Shown one piece after another: positions 24,404 to 33,415 of a stretch of 64,000 bases of DNA. The notes beneath the pieces were generated by a model. The model had not been told where the DNA came from. It searched no databases and saw only the letters and a list, made by a program, of their open reading frames with translations. Location of the stretch: NCBI GenBank assembly GCA_020162035.1, contig JAIUNM010000006.1, positions 62,001 through 126,000 on the forward strand, written 5' to 3'. The position numbers and the translations under genes are program-made. This stretch comes from Bacteroidota bacterium. Its GTDB lineage: Bacteria; Bacteroidota; Bacteroidia; B-17B0; Aurantibacillaceae. Each line of letters begins with the position of its first letter. The first letter of the stretch is position 1.

Positions 24404-24533
24404 CGAACAACGAACAAAATGTTTAGTTTATACCCGTGTAATGGGTTATCATAGACCAGTAGAAAGTTTTAACATTGGAAAAAAAGGAGAGCATAAACAA
24501 CGCAAACACTTTACAGAGTTTAGATGTAGTTAA
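24363..24533 (+). CDS. Separate glycyl-radical domain of NrdD (56 residues)
   Basis: An ATG ORF in the +1 frame overlapping the nrdD end by 41 bases. It encodes MSTINNKELLQQFNEQRTKC then VYTRVMGYHRPVESFNIGKK, the conserved C-terminal end of class III ribonucleotide reductases; the Gly of RVMGY should carry the radical generated by NrdG. It has its own ATG and an open frame from 24351, so it could be translated as an independent subunit, or joined to NrdD by +1 frameshifting in the overlap. It also overlaps nrdG by 59 bases. Confidence 0.75.
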   Translation: MSTINNKELLQQFNEQRTKCLVYTRVMGYHRPVESFNIGKKGEHKQRKHFTEFRCS

Positions 24534-25209
24534 GCCTATTTACAACATCACTCCTTTTACTTTGTTAGACTATCCTGATAGGGCAGCCTGCATCCTTTGG
24601 TTTGCAGGCTGCAATATGAGGTGCGTTTATTGTTACAATCCAGATATTGTTTTTGGTAAAGGTAAAATTTCATTTGATGAAACATTAAACTTTTTAAATA
24701 AACGAAAAGGTTTATTAGATGGAGTCGTTTTAAGTGGGGGAGAGTGTACTTCGCATAAACGCATACAGGAGTTATTAATAAAAGTAAAAGAATTAGGCTT
24801 TTTGGTTAAGGTTGATACTAATGGTAGTCATCCCGAAAAACTAAAGAACTTTATTGAAACAAAATTAATAGATTATATTGCTTTAGATTTTAAGGCGATG
24901 CAAAATAAATATTTTGAAATCACAAAATCTAATTTATTTAACGATTTTTTAAAATCATTAAAATACCTATCAGAAATTAATTTTCCTTTTGAAGTTAGAA
25001 CTACTGTCCATTCTGATTTACATTCTAATAAAGACATTGAACAAATGATAAATATTTTAGAAGAAGTAAATTATAAAGGCACTTATTATCTTCAGTATTA
25101 TAGAAACGATTCAGAAACAATAGGAAATATTAAAAATTCAGAAACAAATTATTTTAATTTAAATGAATTAAAACCTAATATAAACGTACAATTTAGAAAT
25201 TATATCTAA
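24475..25209 (+). CDS. nrdG: Anaerobic ribonucleotide reductase activating enzyme (radical SAM)
   Basis: A 244-residue radical SAM protein with the CNMRCVYC cluster motif (C-x3-C-x2-C) and SGGECT. It installs the glycyl radical on NrdD. The only plausible start in frame is TTG 24475, giving a short N-terminal extension before PIYNITPFTLLDYPDRAACI; it overlaps the glycyl-radical ORF, suggesting translational coupling. The type with ITPFTLLDYPD and ILWFAGCNMRC is the longer activase variant rather than the short E. coli form. Confidence 0.88.
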   Translation: MEKKESINNANTLQSLDVVKPIYNITPFTLLDYPDRAACILWFAGCNMRCVYCYNPDIVFGKGKISFDETLNFLNKRKGLLDGVVLSGGECTSHKRIQELLIKVKELGFLVKVDTNGSHPEKLKNFIETKLIDYIALDFKAMQNKYFEITKSNLFNDFLKSLKYLSEINFPFEVRTTVHSDLHSNKDIEQMINILEEVNYKGTYYLQYYRNDSETIGNIKNSETNYFNLNELKPNINVQFRNYI

Positions 25210-25228
25210 TTAACATTAGATTTATATA

Positions 25229-25270
25229 TGACATTGGTCATAAACTCAATTCAGCTTATTAATAATTTTG
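25229..25270 (+). promoter_or_regulatory. Crp/Fnr-type box and promoter of the copper-uptake operon
   Basis: TGACATTGGTCA (25229-25240) fits TGAY-N4-RTCA. A perfect -7 element TAATTTTG lies at 25263-25270, giving a start site near 25276 and a box centre at about -42. The first gene begins about 14 bases further on. Confidence 0.75.
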
Positions 25271-25289
25271 TTAATGAAAATTAAATAAG

Positions 25290-25658
25290 TTGGCAAAAAT
25301 TACATCTATATTATTAATAATTGCCGTGTTATGCACTAATTGTAGTAAATTATTCATATTATCAGAGTATTATTTTAATACTGACGAAATAACAAAAAAA
25401 TATTGCGAAAATAAATTAAACATTAAACTTAAATGTAAAGGAAAATGCCATTTAAAAAAAGTTCTTAATGCGCAAGACAAACAAGAAGAAAAGTCTAAAA
25501 AAAGCATTAAAGAACTAAATGAAACTCAATTATTCTCTAGTAATTCTCAAATACAATTTCATCATTCTCAAACATTAGTTTTAGATTATAGTATTCAATA
25601 TATTCAAAACTATAATCATCAAGTTTATAATACAATATTTCATCCACCAATAGGTTAA
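25290..25658 (+). CDS. Small Cys-rich exported protein ahead of a copper receptor
   Basis: A 122-residue protein with TTG start (25290); no ATG fits between the promoter and the conserved part. A hydrophobic N-terminus (KITSILLIIAVLCTNC) is followed by YCENKLNIKLKCKGKCHLKK (about 40-59), a C-x9-C-x3-C-H motif, and a His-rich tail. Similar short proteins precede TonB-receptor genes for metals in Bacteroidota; I know no established function. It is first in a probable operon with a Met/His lipoprotein and an OprC-like receptor, so metal binding is likely. Confidence 0.65.
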   Translation: MAKITSILLIIAVLCTNCSKLFILSEYYFNTDEITKKYCENKLNIKLKCKGKCHLKKVLNAQDKQEEKSKKSIKELNETQLFSSNSQIQFHHSQTLVLDYSIQYIQNYNHQVYNTIFHPPIG

Positions 25659-25816
25659 CGGCATTTTATTTAAAACGTTAAAAAACATTTTAATAGTAAT
25701 TATTAAATACTTTTTTTAATTGAAAACAAATAAAAAAACGCTTCAGCTTGATTATTTTTTATAATTAAAAGTTTAAGCTTATTTCTAAATATTATAAACA
25801 TTAAAAATCAAAATTC

Positions 25817-26662
25817 ATGAAAAATTTTAAATTATTACTACTTATAGTTGTAGTATTTCTTTCAATAAGTTCTTGTAAAAAGTCAAATCAAACCCCTAAT
25901 GAAGAAGAAGCTGTAAATGAGCCAACACCAACTCCAAATAATTTTAAAAAAATTGGAGAAACATATATAGTAGGAGCAAAAGCAAAAGCAACAATTTATT
26001 CCCCTAAAGATTTAGAAACTGGATATAACGAAATATATATTGCTCTAAATGATTCGATTGATGGGACTAGTTTAACTAATGGCACTTTAAGCTTAACGCC
26101 ATTAATGAATATGGGTTCCATGACGCATGGTTGTCCTGTTGAAAATCCTGTAGGAAATTCGGCTGTTGATGGCTATTTTAAAGCAGCAGTTATTTTTTCA
26201 ATGCCTGGGTCATCTAGTGAATGGTCGTTAAAGCTTAATTTTTTAAACAATAAAAATGGTTTAAGTGGAAATGGCAGTATTAATATAAACGTTGCCCTTA
26301 GCTCTCCCGCAAAATTTAAAAGCACTACGCTTGCGTTAGATAGTTCAAAAAAAGTATTTATTTCCTTAATTGAACCTACTGCTCCAAAAGTTGGGATTAA
26401 TAATTTTGAAATTGTTTTACATCAAAAATATAATTCAAATTATTATCCAGCAATTAATAATTATTCAATTGAAATAATTCCAGAAATGCCAAGTATGAAT
26501 CATGGTTCACCCAACAATGTAAACCCTGTTAATGTTGGTAATGGCCATTATAAAGGAAAAGTAAATTACACAATGACAGGTTTGTGGTATGTAAGGCTAA
26601 AAATTTATAAAAACGGTTCAGTAATTAGTTCTGATCAATATTTTGAAATGACTTTAAATTAG
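25817..26662 (+). CDS. Met/His-motif lipoprotein, probable copper binding (YtkA/FixH-like)
   Basis: A 281-residue lipoprotein with signal and lipobox (FLSISSC, Cys near 20). Two beta-sandwich units in tandem each carry a Met-His cluster, LMNMGSMTHGCP near residue 97 and EMPSMNHGSP near 228, suited to Cu(I). The second unit ends TGLWYVRLKIYKNG, typical of YtkA-like domains. The stop overlaps the receptor start (TAGTG). It probably receives or offers copper at the outer membrane for the TonB receptor. Confidence 0.75.
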   Translation: MKNFKLLLLIVVVFLSISSCKKSNQTPNEEEAVNEPTPTPNNFKKIGETYIVGAKAKATIYSPKDLETGYNEIYIALNDSIDGTSLTNGTLSLTPLMNMGSMTHGCPVENPVGNSAVDGYFKAAVIFSMPGSSSEWSLKLNFLNNKNGLSGNGSININVALSSPAKFKSTTLALDSSKKVFISLIEPTAPKVGINNFEIVLHQKYNSNYYPAINNYSIEIIPEMPSMNHGSPNNVNPVNVGNGHYKGKVNYTMTGLWYVRLKIYKNGSVISSDQYFEMTLN

Positions 26663-28665
26663 TGAACCCAATTTTTAAAAATAGTTTGTTCTGTTGTTTA
26701 ACCCTATCGAGTCTTTTTGGACAAAACCTCCTTAAAGACTCGATTTCTAAAACAATAACTTTAAATGAAGTTTGTGTTTATGACTTAAATGAAAATAAAG
26801 ATGCTTCGTTTGATTTTTATAAAAACAATAAAACTGCAACCATCGAAGATATTCTTGCAAGGATGTCTGGTGTAAATTTAATAAAACGTGGTGCATATGG
26901 TTTAGAGCCTACTTTAAGAAGTTATGGTACAGGACAAACAAATTTAACCATTGATGGTATGCGTATTTACAGTGCATGTACAGATAAAATGGATCCTGCT
27001 TCTATTTATGTTGAACCTAATAATCTTTCTTCTATTCAAATTTCACACGGTTCATCTGGAGCATTAAACGGAAGCACTATAGGTGGGCAAATTAATATGC
27101 AATTAAAAGCCCCAAATTTTAGTTGTAATTCAAAATTAAATGGTCAACTTTCGCAAACATATTTAACAAACAATAATTCTTTTAACACATTAGCTTCAAT
27201 TCAACAATCTTATAAAAAAATTGCATATCGAATAAATGGCACATACAGAAAGGCAAATGATTATTATGCTGGAAATAATTTAAAAATTCCATATTCTGGA
27301 TTTGAAAAAATAAACATAGGTGGAACTGTTTTAATGAAATTAAATGATAAACAAATAATTAAAACTAGTTATTTAGGTGATTGGGGGAAGAACATTGGGT
27401 ATCCTGCATTACCTATGGATGTTGGGTATGCAAATGCACAAATATTTTCTTTATCTCATAATTATAAGACCAAAAATAAATGGGTTAATGAAAATGAATT
27501 TAAAATTTATTATAATGAAATATCTCATCAAATGGACGATACGCATAGAAGTAATGTTCCTATGCACATGGATATGCCTGGATGGACAAAAACAAAAGGA
27601 TTTTATAATGAACTATTAATGTTTAATAAATTAAAATTTAGAGTTGATTTTCATAATGTTTATTCAAGAGCGGATATGGTAATGTTCCCTGTTGCACAAC
27701 CAATTATGTATATGCAAACTTTACCCGAAAATAATTTATATAATACCGGTGCTTCTATAAATTATAATTTAAACTTTAATCACAATCAATCATTAAGTTT
27801 AAGCGGAAGAATAGATTATTTTAATCAATATGCAACTAAAGGAATTGGATATAAACAATGGAAAGTTTTTAATGAAAATATTTCTAATGAATTAATAAAT
27901 ATATTAAAAAACGGTTCAATAGTTTATTCAAAAACCATTAAGAAACATTTTTTAACTAAGTTAAGTGTTTCGTATGGAGAAAGACTTCCAACAAATAACG
28001 AAAGATATGGATATTATTTATTTAATAGACAAGATCAATATGATTATATTGGAAACATTCATTTAAAACCTGAACAATCTATACAATCTGAACTTGCATT
28101 TAAGTACGATATTAATTCAATATCTTTTTCTTGTAATTTATTTTATCATTATATAAGTAATTATATTTATTCGTATAAATTAGATGGTTTAAGTCAAATG
28201 ACTATTGGAGCATATGGATTAAAAACTTATAAAAATATAGATTTTGCAACAACTAAAGGTTTTGAGTTTCAGTTTAATGCTAATTTTTTACAAAATTTTA
28301 CTTATCTTAATTCGGTTAAATATGTTTATGCCGAAACTAACACTAAATTGCCTCTTCCGTTGGTTCCACCCTTAAAAGCTCAACAAGCATTAAGATATAA
28401 AATTAAATTATGGAGCTTTCAATTTGAGCATGATTATGCTTTAAATCAAAACAGAATTAATATAGATTATGGAGATAAAATTACCCCTTCATTTAATTTA
28501 TTTAATTTTAGAGTTTCAAAAAATATTACTTATAAATCCGTTATCCTACAACTTTCTTCGGCTTGTGAAAATATTTTTGACTTACAATATAGAGAGCATT
28601 TAGATATTGGGCAGATACCAAGAATGGGAAGGAATTTTTCACTAAACGCTAATTTAATTTTTTAA
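26662..28665 (+). CDS. TonB-dependent copper receptor, OprC/NosA-like
   Basis: A 667-residue outer-membrane receptor with GTG start overlapping the previous stop. The plug begins at TATIEDILARMSGVNLIKRGAYGLEPTLR and contains IDGMRIYSACTDKMDP; the C-x3-M (C106, M110) is the Cu(I)-binding signature of OprC/NosA. A Met/His cluster MHMDM (301-305) and further Met-rich loops (ADMVMF, MYMQT) could complete the site. The barrel ends in aromatic LNANLIF. It likely imports copper for NosZ and is under the Crp/Fnr-type box upstream of the operon. Confidence 0.85.
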   Translation: MNPIFKNSLFCCLTLSSLFGQNLLKDSISKTITLNEVCVYDLNENKDASFDFYKNNKTATIEDILARMSGVNLIKRGAYGLEPTLRSYGTGQTNLTIDGMRIYSACTDKMDPASIYVEPNNLSSIQISHGSSGALNGSTIGGQINMQLKAPNFSCNSKLNGQLSQTYLTNNNSFNTLASIQQSYKKIAYRINGTYRKANDYYAGNNLKIPYSGFEKINIGGTVLMKLNDKQIIKTSYLGDWGKNIGYPALPMDVGYANAQIFSLSHNYKTKNKWVNENEFKIYYNEISHQMDDTHRSNVPMHMDMPGWTKTKGFYNELLMFNKLKFRVDFHNVYSRADMVMFPVAQPIMYMQTLPENNLYNTGASINYNLNFNHNQSLSLSGRIDYFNQYATKGIGYKQWKVFNENISNELINILKNGSIVYSKTIKKHFLTKLSVSYGERLPTNNERYGYYLFNRQDQYDYIGNIHLKPEQSIQSELAFKYDINSISFSCNLFYHYISNYIYSYKLDGLSQMTIGAYGLKTYKNIDFATTKGFEFQFNANFLQNFTYLNSVKYVYAETNTKLPLPLVPPLKAQQALRYKIKLWSFQFEHDYALNQNRINIDYGDKITPSFNLFNFRVSKNITYKSVILQLSSACENIFDLQYREHLDIGQIPRMGRNFSLNANLIF

Positions 28666-28693
28666 ATTAATTCATGCTCAACTTTATTAAATA

Positions 28694-29926
28694 TTATTTA
28701 TGTAGTATGTGATGTTGTTTATGTTTCGTTTGCGCATAAACTAATAATAACATACCAATAAAAATAATAATTGCAACTACAAACAAATATTCATTAATAT
28801 GTTTTACTGGAAAGTACATAAACGATGCAACGCCTTGAATACCTAATACTAATTCATTTAAAAATACACCAACTAAAAACACACTTAATGCTACAATTGT
28901 AATTTTAGTAACATGTAAAATTTGTGCAGTATAAAAATATGCCAATAAAAAAACAGAAATTACACCTAAAAGTACAAGGTGTAAATACGCAATTACAACT
29001 GGCCTGAAGCCGAAGGCAAGTTTACTAATTTCTGGTATAGTAGAGCCAAGCTGTAATAATAGTTTAATAGTAAAAGCTAAACTAACAAACATAAAAATGA
29101 TTTTTGAAAACGGAGGTAAAGAATGTTCAATTTTTAAAAATTTTCTTACATCTTTTAATAACATAACCCACCCAATTAATTGAACAATTGCTGATATAAC
29201 TACAATAATATATAACCACATAGGTATTTTAGCCCATAAAATAGAAAGAAAATATGATGGAATGCTAGAGGTAAAAAATAAAATAAAAATTAGTTTATTG
29301 TATTTAAAGTGAGGAACATATTTTGGTAATTTATTTATAATTAAACCTAAACAAGTAAATGTGAAAAAACCATTGTACTGAAAATGCAAATAATAATATA
29401 CCGAAGCTAAATACCAATGTTCGTTAAAATTTCTGCTCGCCATCATGTATGCTAAATAAAAAGTTCCAAGAGATGAAAAAATATTAAACCATAAAGCAGA
29501 TTTAAACCATGCAATACTAGGGTGATAATGAGTTAATTTTTTAAAATCTTTAAATATAAAATACGCAAAAAAACAATTATTTACAATTGTTGCGGTAGAT
29601 AAACCAATTGAGATAAAACTATATCCTGTTGTAAAAAAAGAAATTAACATTCCGTACGAACAAATTAAATTTATAAATATTAATTTGTTATAAAGTTTTG
29701 TGTTGTCTTGAGTTATATTATGTGTAATAAAATGCACAAGTAAAATATAAATTGCATGAGTTACCCAGCCGCTAAAAGCAAAATGAGAATGAGAGTGTAA
29801 AATATATTTTTGAGAGAAATAAGGGAAATCAAAACCAATTTTGTAACGCATTAATACACCTAAAGAAGCTACAATTAATAAATTGATGATTGCGATTTTT
29901 GTCCAAAGTTGAGTGCTTATTTTCAT
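28694..29926 (-). CDS. Heme-copper-oxidase-like (NnrS-like) membrane protein
   Basis: A 410-residue membrane protein with about twelve helices and clustered histidines: ILHSHSHFAFSGWVTHAIY (about 42-60), YYYLHFQYNGFFTF (about 178-191) and AYLHLVLLGVISVF (about 316-329). It resembles subunit-I-like proteins without a full catalytic set. It starts two bases downstream of the Crp/Fnr regulator, so it is the second gene of that operon. Together with the protein at 6181-7473 it suggests a recurring NO-related membrane family. Confidence 0.62.
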   Translation of the reverse strand: MKISTQLWTKIAIINLLIVASLGVLMRYKIGFDFPYFSQKYILHSHSHFAFSGWVTHAIYILLVHFITHNITQDNTKLYNKLIFINLICSYGMLISFFTTGYSFISIGLSTATIVNNCFFAYFIFKDFKKLTHYHPSIAWFKSALWFNIFSSLGTFYLAYMMASRNFNEHWYLASVYYYLHFQYNGFFTFTCLGLIINKLPKYVPHFKYNKLIFILFFTSSIPSYFLSILWAKIPMWLYIIVVISAIVQLIGWVMLLKDVRKFLKIEHSLPPFSKIIFMFVSLAFTIKLLLQLGSTIPEISKLAFGFRPVVIAYLHLVLLGVISVFLLAYFYTAQILHVTKITIVALSVFLVGVFLNELVLGIQGVASFMYFPVKHINEYLFVVAIIIFIGMLLLVYAQTKHKQHHILHK

Positions 29927-29928
29927 AA

Positions 29929-30522
29929 CTAGTACATTAATTTTCGATTTACTATTTTAACCAAATTTTTTGTTTGCATTTTACTTAAGGTTCTAATAAT
30001 AGTTTCTACCCGTAAGCCTGTGTAATTAGCTATTTCTTGTCGTGTGTAAGGTATTATTATTTCTTTATCGTTTATTGCATTTTTTGTTTTGTACATGGTT
30101 AAAAAAGCTAATATTCTTTTTTCGGGAGAGTTATTAATTATTTCTTTAGTTGAAATTGTTTGGTCATAAATTCTTTGAGAGAGCAAGGTAATAAATTTCA
30201 TTTGATAAAAGGGAAATTCAGTTAATATTTCAAGAAAATTTTCTTTGCCAATTTTTGTTATTACCGAGTCCTCCATTGCTATTGCATTAGCAGGATAAGA
30301 TTCATTTATAAATAAAGAGGGTTCACCAAATCCGCAACCTTCTTTAAATTCGCCATGTATAAATTCTTTTCCTTCGGGGTTTGTGTTTGATATTTTAATT
30401 TTACCAGAAATTATTTGATAATAAAATTTAGCATTATCTCCTTCAAAAAAAACATACTCCCCTTTTTTGAATTTTTTAGAAACAGCCCCCCAAGTAATTA
30501 AAATATTGTTTTCAATAAACAT
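29929..30522 (-). CDS. Crp/Fnr-family regulator (DNR/NnrR-like candidate)
   Basis: A 197-residue regulator with cyclic-nucleotide-type beta-barrel (KKGEYVFFEGDNAKFYYQIISGKIKI), dimer helix and C-terminal helix-turn-helix YTRQEIANYTGLRVETIIRTLSKM. E173 and R177 of the recognition helix match the Fnr residues that read a TGA half-site. Only one Cys is present, so no Fnr Fe-S cluster; heme or NO sensing like DNR is possible. ATG 30522 is chosen because the earlier start (30558) overlaps the -7 element. A TGAT-N4-ATCA box precedes it, indicating autoregulation. Confidence 0.85.
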   Translation of the reverse strand: MFIENNILITWGAVSKKFKKGEYVFFEGDNAKFYYQIISGKIKISNTNPEGKEFIHGEFKEGCGFGEPSLFINESYPANAIAMEDSVITKIGKENFLEILTEFPFYQMKFITLLSQRIYDQTISTKEIINNSPEKRILAFLTMYKTKNAINDKEIIIPYTRQEIANYTGLRVETIIRTLSKMQTKNLVKIVNRKLMY

Positions 30523-30555
30523 TAATAAAAGCTTTTTAAGCTCGATTTTATACAG

Positions 30556-30597
30556 CAAAGATATTTCTTAGCGAATTTTAATGTCTGATCTTTATCA
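30556..30597 (-). promoter_or_regulatory. Crp/Fnr-type box and promoter of the regulator gene
   Basis: TGATCTTTATCA (30586-30597) is a perfect TGAT-N4-ATCA palindrome. On the minus strand a perfect -7 element TATCTTTG lies at 30563-30556, so the start site is near 30549 and the box centre near -42. Confidence 0.75.
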
Positions 30598-30768
30598 TAG
30601 CTAAATTATGATTAAACTACATGTTTTTATTGAGTAATATCATAGTTTTGTTTTCAATTTGTTTTAGACTAATATTACAATTACTAATGGAAAAGTTAAA
30701 ACTTAAATTTAAAGATTAAGGCTGTAAATAAATAAGCAAAAATTGAAGTTTTTATTACATTTAAAAAT

Positions 30769-33345
30769 TTACAAATTATTTACAGGTGGTTTTTGTACAG
30801 GAATTTTAAACTCGCTTAACATGCTCGTTTTAATATTAATAGTTAAAAAATAACTTTTTCTTAAACCAAAGGGAACCCAATCAATTCTTGCTTCCCAGCA
30901 TTTCATATCTCTATAAATATTTACACTTGTATAACTTAACTTTTGAGTTGTAAAGTCAAATCCGGTTGTTACTCCAATTTTCCAAAATTTAGTTGGTTGT
31001 ATATTTGCTCTACAATTTAATGCATGTGTTGGTAAAATAATATTTCTAATATGGTTTTTAGTTAATCCTAAATTGTAATTAAAGGTTAAATCCCAAGGTA
31101 ATTTTTCATCGCTTGCATTTTGTTTAGTTGCGCCAGGTTCTGTAGCATTGTTTTGATTAGGCGATTTTCTTAAATTTTGCACCGCTTTTAATTTATCGCT
31201 CCCTATACTTGTATTTACGGCTAAATTTGCCGTATTAAACTGAGCAATTGTTCCATTATTTTCAATTAACAAAGCATTTACTTTACCACCTGTAATTCTA
31301 CTTCTTTGATAGGGGTCAAAATCGGCAGTTGCAACCACATCAAAATTTTTAAACAAAACGGTTCTGGCGCTTAAGCCAATATTGCTCATATTAAAACTAT
31401 CAGCAGCAAAATTATAACTACCCAACACACTTAAGTTTTGTAAAAGTGTAATTTTTTTATACGTTATTCCAGTATCTGTTTTTTGTTTTAGTTTAGCTTC
31501 TAAATTGTTATTTAAATTTATACTTACTGCATTTTGTTCTCCTGCTGCAGGACCACCAAAAATAGAATTTTGAAAAATAGAATATTTAGATGTAGCTCCC
31601 AAACTGTTAGTTTGAACACTTTTCCAAAAACCAACTTGTTCTTCCCCTAAATCTGGCCTATATGTATAAGCTAAAGTTGGGATTAATAAGTGCCTAATTT
31701 GCTTTACTTTTCCTTTTTTATAAGCATAATCAAAAAACACTTTAGTGTTAAAACTTGTTGTAAAATTTGCATCATACCCCGCAACAAAATCATTTATGGT
31801 ATCAGTTTTTATGTAACCACCTTGAAGATTTGTATTATCAACAATAAAATTTTGTCTAATACTTTTTGTGTACATCATAGAGCTTAAATTTATAGCAGGT
31901 GTAACCGTAATGTATTTGGCAAGGTTAAAATTAGTGCTTATTGGTAATGAATGCCTAATGCCATAAGCTAATCTGTTTTCAAAATCACTTGTTCTAAAAA
32001 TTGTACTATCAAAACCCTTTAAAGTGTTTCGTGCTTCTAATAAATAACTTATTCCAATTTTATCAAACACATTTTGTTTAACAGAACTTTCTCGTTTAAA
32101 TGGAAAAAAACGATTTACGTTATAGGTTAATTGCGGAAAAGAAATTTCTACTGGTTTTGTATTATTACTTGAGCTTTGGTTATGTGTAGCGTTTATTCCT
32201 AATGATGAATTTTTAAAACTTTTACTAAAACTAATATTAGACATAAAATTGTTTTGTAAAAATTGAGCAGAGTTTTGCGCATTAATTCTATTATAAGCTT
32301 GGTTTTTTACAAAATTTACATTTGCACTAAATCTAACGGTAGGATTGTTTTTATTATCCATACTATGTTGCCACGCAACACTGTAACCTACTTGTTTTGA
32401 AAAACTACTAGGAATATCTTTATCTCCTACATTTAAACTATTGTACGCAAGGTTAACCACACCAACAGATTTGTATAATATGTTATAATTGTTTACAGTT
32501 CTAATGGCATAACTTCCATTTGTATAAATATCTGCATAAGTTATAAAATTAGTTTTATCATTTATTCCCCAATATAAGCCCGCGTTCCTTAAATTAAAAC
32601 CTTGCGATGCGTTATTTCCAAAAGTTGGCATTAAAATTCCGTTTTTTTGCTTTTTAGTATTTGGAAAATAACCAAAGGGTAAACCCAATGGGGTTGGCAC
32701 GCCCCCCATCTCTAAATACATAGGGCCAGTTACAATTTTGTCGTTAGGTATTATTTTTGCTTTACTTGCTTTAAATCTTGTTCTTGCATCTGCTTCTTGG
32801 CAAGGAATGCATGTCATGTTTTGCATATAAATAATATTATTACTGTCTTTTTTTATTTGTTCTCCAATAACTAACAATTCTCCTTGTTTAGTCATTGCAT
32901 TATATATTTTCCCCTTTTTAGTTTTTAAATTATATAAAATTTTTTCTGCTTCCATAGTTTGATCTCCATCTTTAAATATTGGATTATCAACCCATTTTCC
33001 GCTTGTATCTTTTTTGCCAAATGCACCAATTGTATTTTTTTTAAGGTCAATTTCAATTTTATTTGATGTTATATCCATTTCTCCATAAACAACATTTGCT
33101 TTGCCATAAAGTATAACTTTATTGCTATCGTTTAAAAAAACAATACTATCCTTTGCGTTATATTTAATGCTTTCATTTAATAATGCCTCATCATTCTCAT
33201 CTTCTGCTGTAAATGTTTGTGTGCTTGTCGTTGTGTTTAATTTAATGGAATCATTTTTTGATTGCGCCTTTGTGTATGATGTTACCATTAAAGATATTAA
33301 CATTATAAAGAAGAAAACTACTTTGTTATGTTTAGTGATTATCAA
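30769..33345 (-). CDS. LPS-assembly outer-membrane protein, LptD-like
   Basis: An 858-residue outer-membrane protein that, in the LptD family, inserts lipopolysaccharide into the outer leaflet. After a signal peptide (VVFFFIMLISLMVTSYTKAQ) comes an OstA-type beta-jellyroll (ANVVYGEMDITSNKIEIDLKKNTIGA, about 84-109), then PLGLPFGYFPNTKKQKNGILMPTFG, typical of the start of the LptD barrel in Bacteroidota. The remainder is beta-barrel strands. It stands alone on the minus strand, divergent from the amidase gene. Confidence 0.85.
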   Translation of the reverse strand: MIITKHNKVVFFFIMLISLMVTSYTKAQSKNDSIKLNTTTSTQTFTAEDENDEALLNESIKYNAKDSIVFLNDSNKVILYGKANVVYGEMDITSNKIEIDLKKNTIGAFGKKDTSGKWVDNPIFKDGDQTMEAEKILYNLKTKKGKIYNAMTKQGELLVIGEQIKKDSNNIIYMQNMTCIPCQEADARTRFKASKAKIIPNDKIVTGPMYLEMGGVPTPLGLPFGYFPNTKKQKNGILMPTFGNNASQGFNLRNAGLYWGINDKTNFITYADIYTNGSYAIRTVNNYNILYKSVGVVNLAYNSLNVGDKDIPSSFSKQVGYSVAWQHSMDNKNNPTVRFSANVNFVKNQAYNRINAQNSAQFLQNNFMSNISFSKSFKNSSLGINATHNQSSSNNTKPVEISFPQLTYNVNRFFPFKRESSVKQNVFDKIGISYLLEARNTLKGFDSTIFRTSDFENRLAYGIRHSLPISTNFNLAKYITVTPAINLSSMMYTKSIRQNFIVDNTNLQGGYIKTDTINDFVAGYDANFTTSFNTKVFFDYAYKKGKVKQIRHLLIPTLAYTYRPDLGEEQVGFWKSVQTNSLGATSKYSIFQNSIFGGPAAGEQNAVSINLNNNLEAKLKQKTDTGITYKKITLLQNLSVLGSYNFAADSFNMSNIGLSARTVLFKNFDVVATADFDPYQRSRITGGKVNALLIENNGTIAQFNTANLAVNTSIGSDKLKAVQNLRKSPNQNNATEPGATKQNASDEKLPWDLTFNYNLGLTKNHIRNIILPTHALNCRANIQPTKFWKIGVTTGFDFTTQKLSYTSVNIYRDMKCWEARIDWVPFGLRKSYFLTINIKTSMLSEFKIPVQKPPVNNL

Positions 33346-33374
33346 TTGATTAGTTATAATTTTAATGCAATTTA

Positions 33375-33382
33375 CAAAGCTA
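33375..33382 (-). promoter_or_regulatory. -7 element of the lptD-like gene
   Basis: TAGCTTTG on the minus strand (33382-33375) is a perfect TAnnTTTG element about 30 bases upstream of the start codon. Confidence 0.6.
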
Positions 33383-33415
33383 CAATAGTTTATTTATTCT
33401 ACTCATAATTGATTA

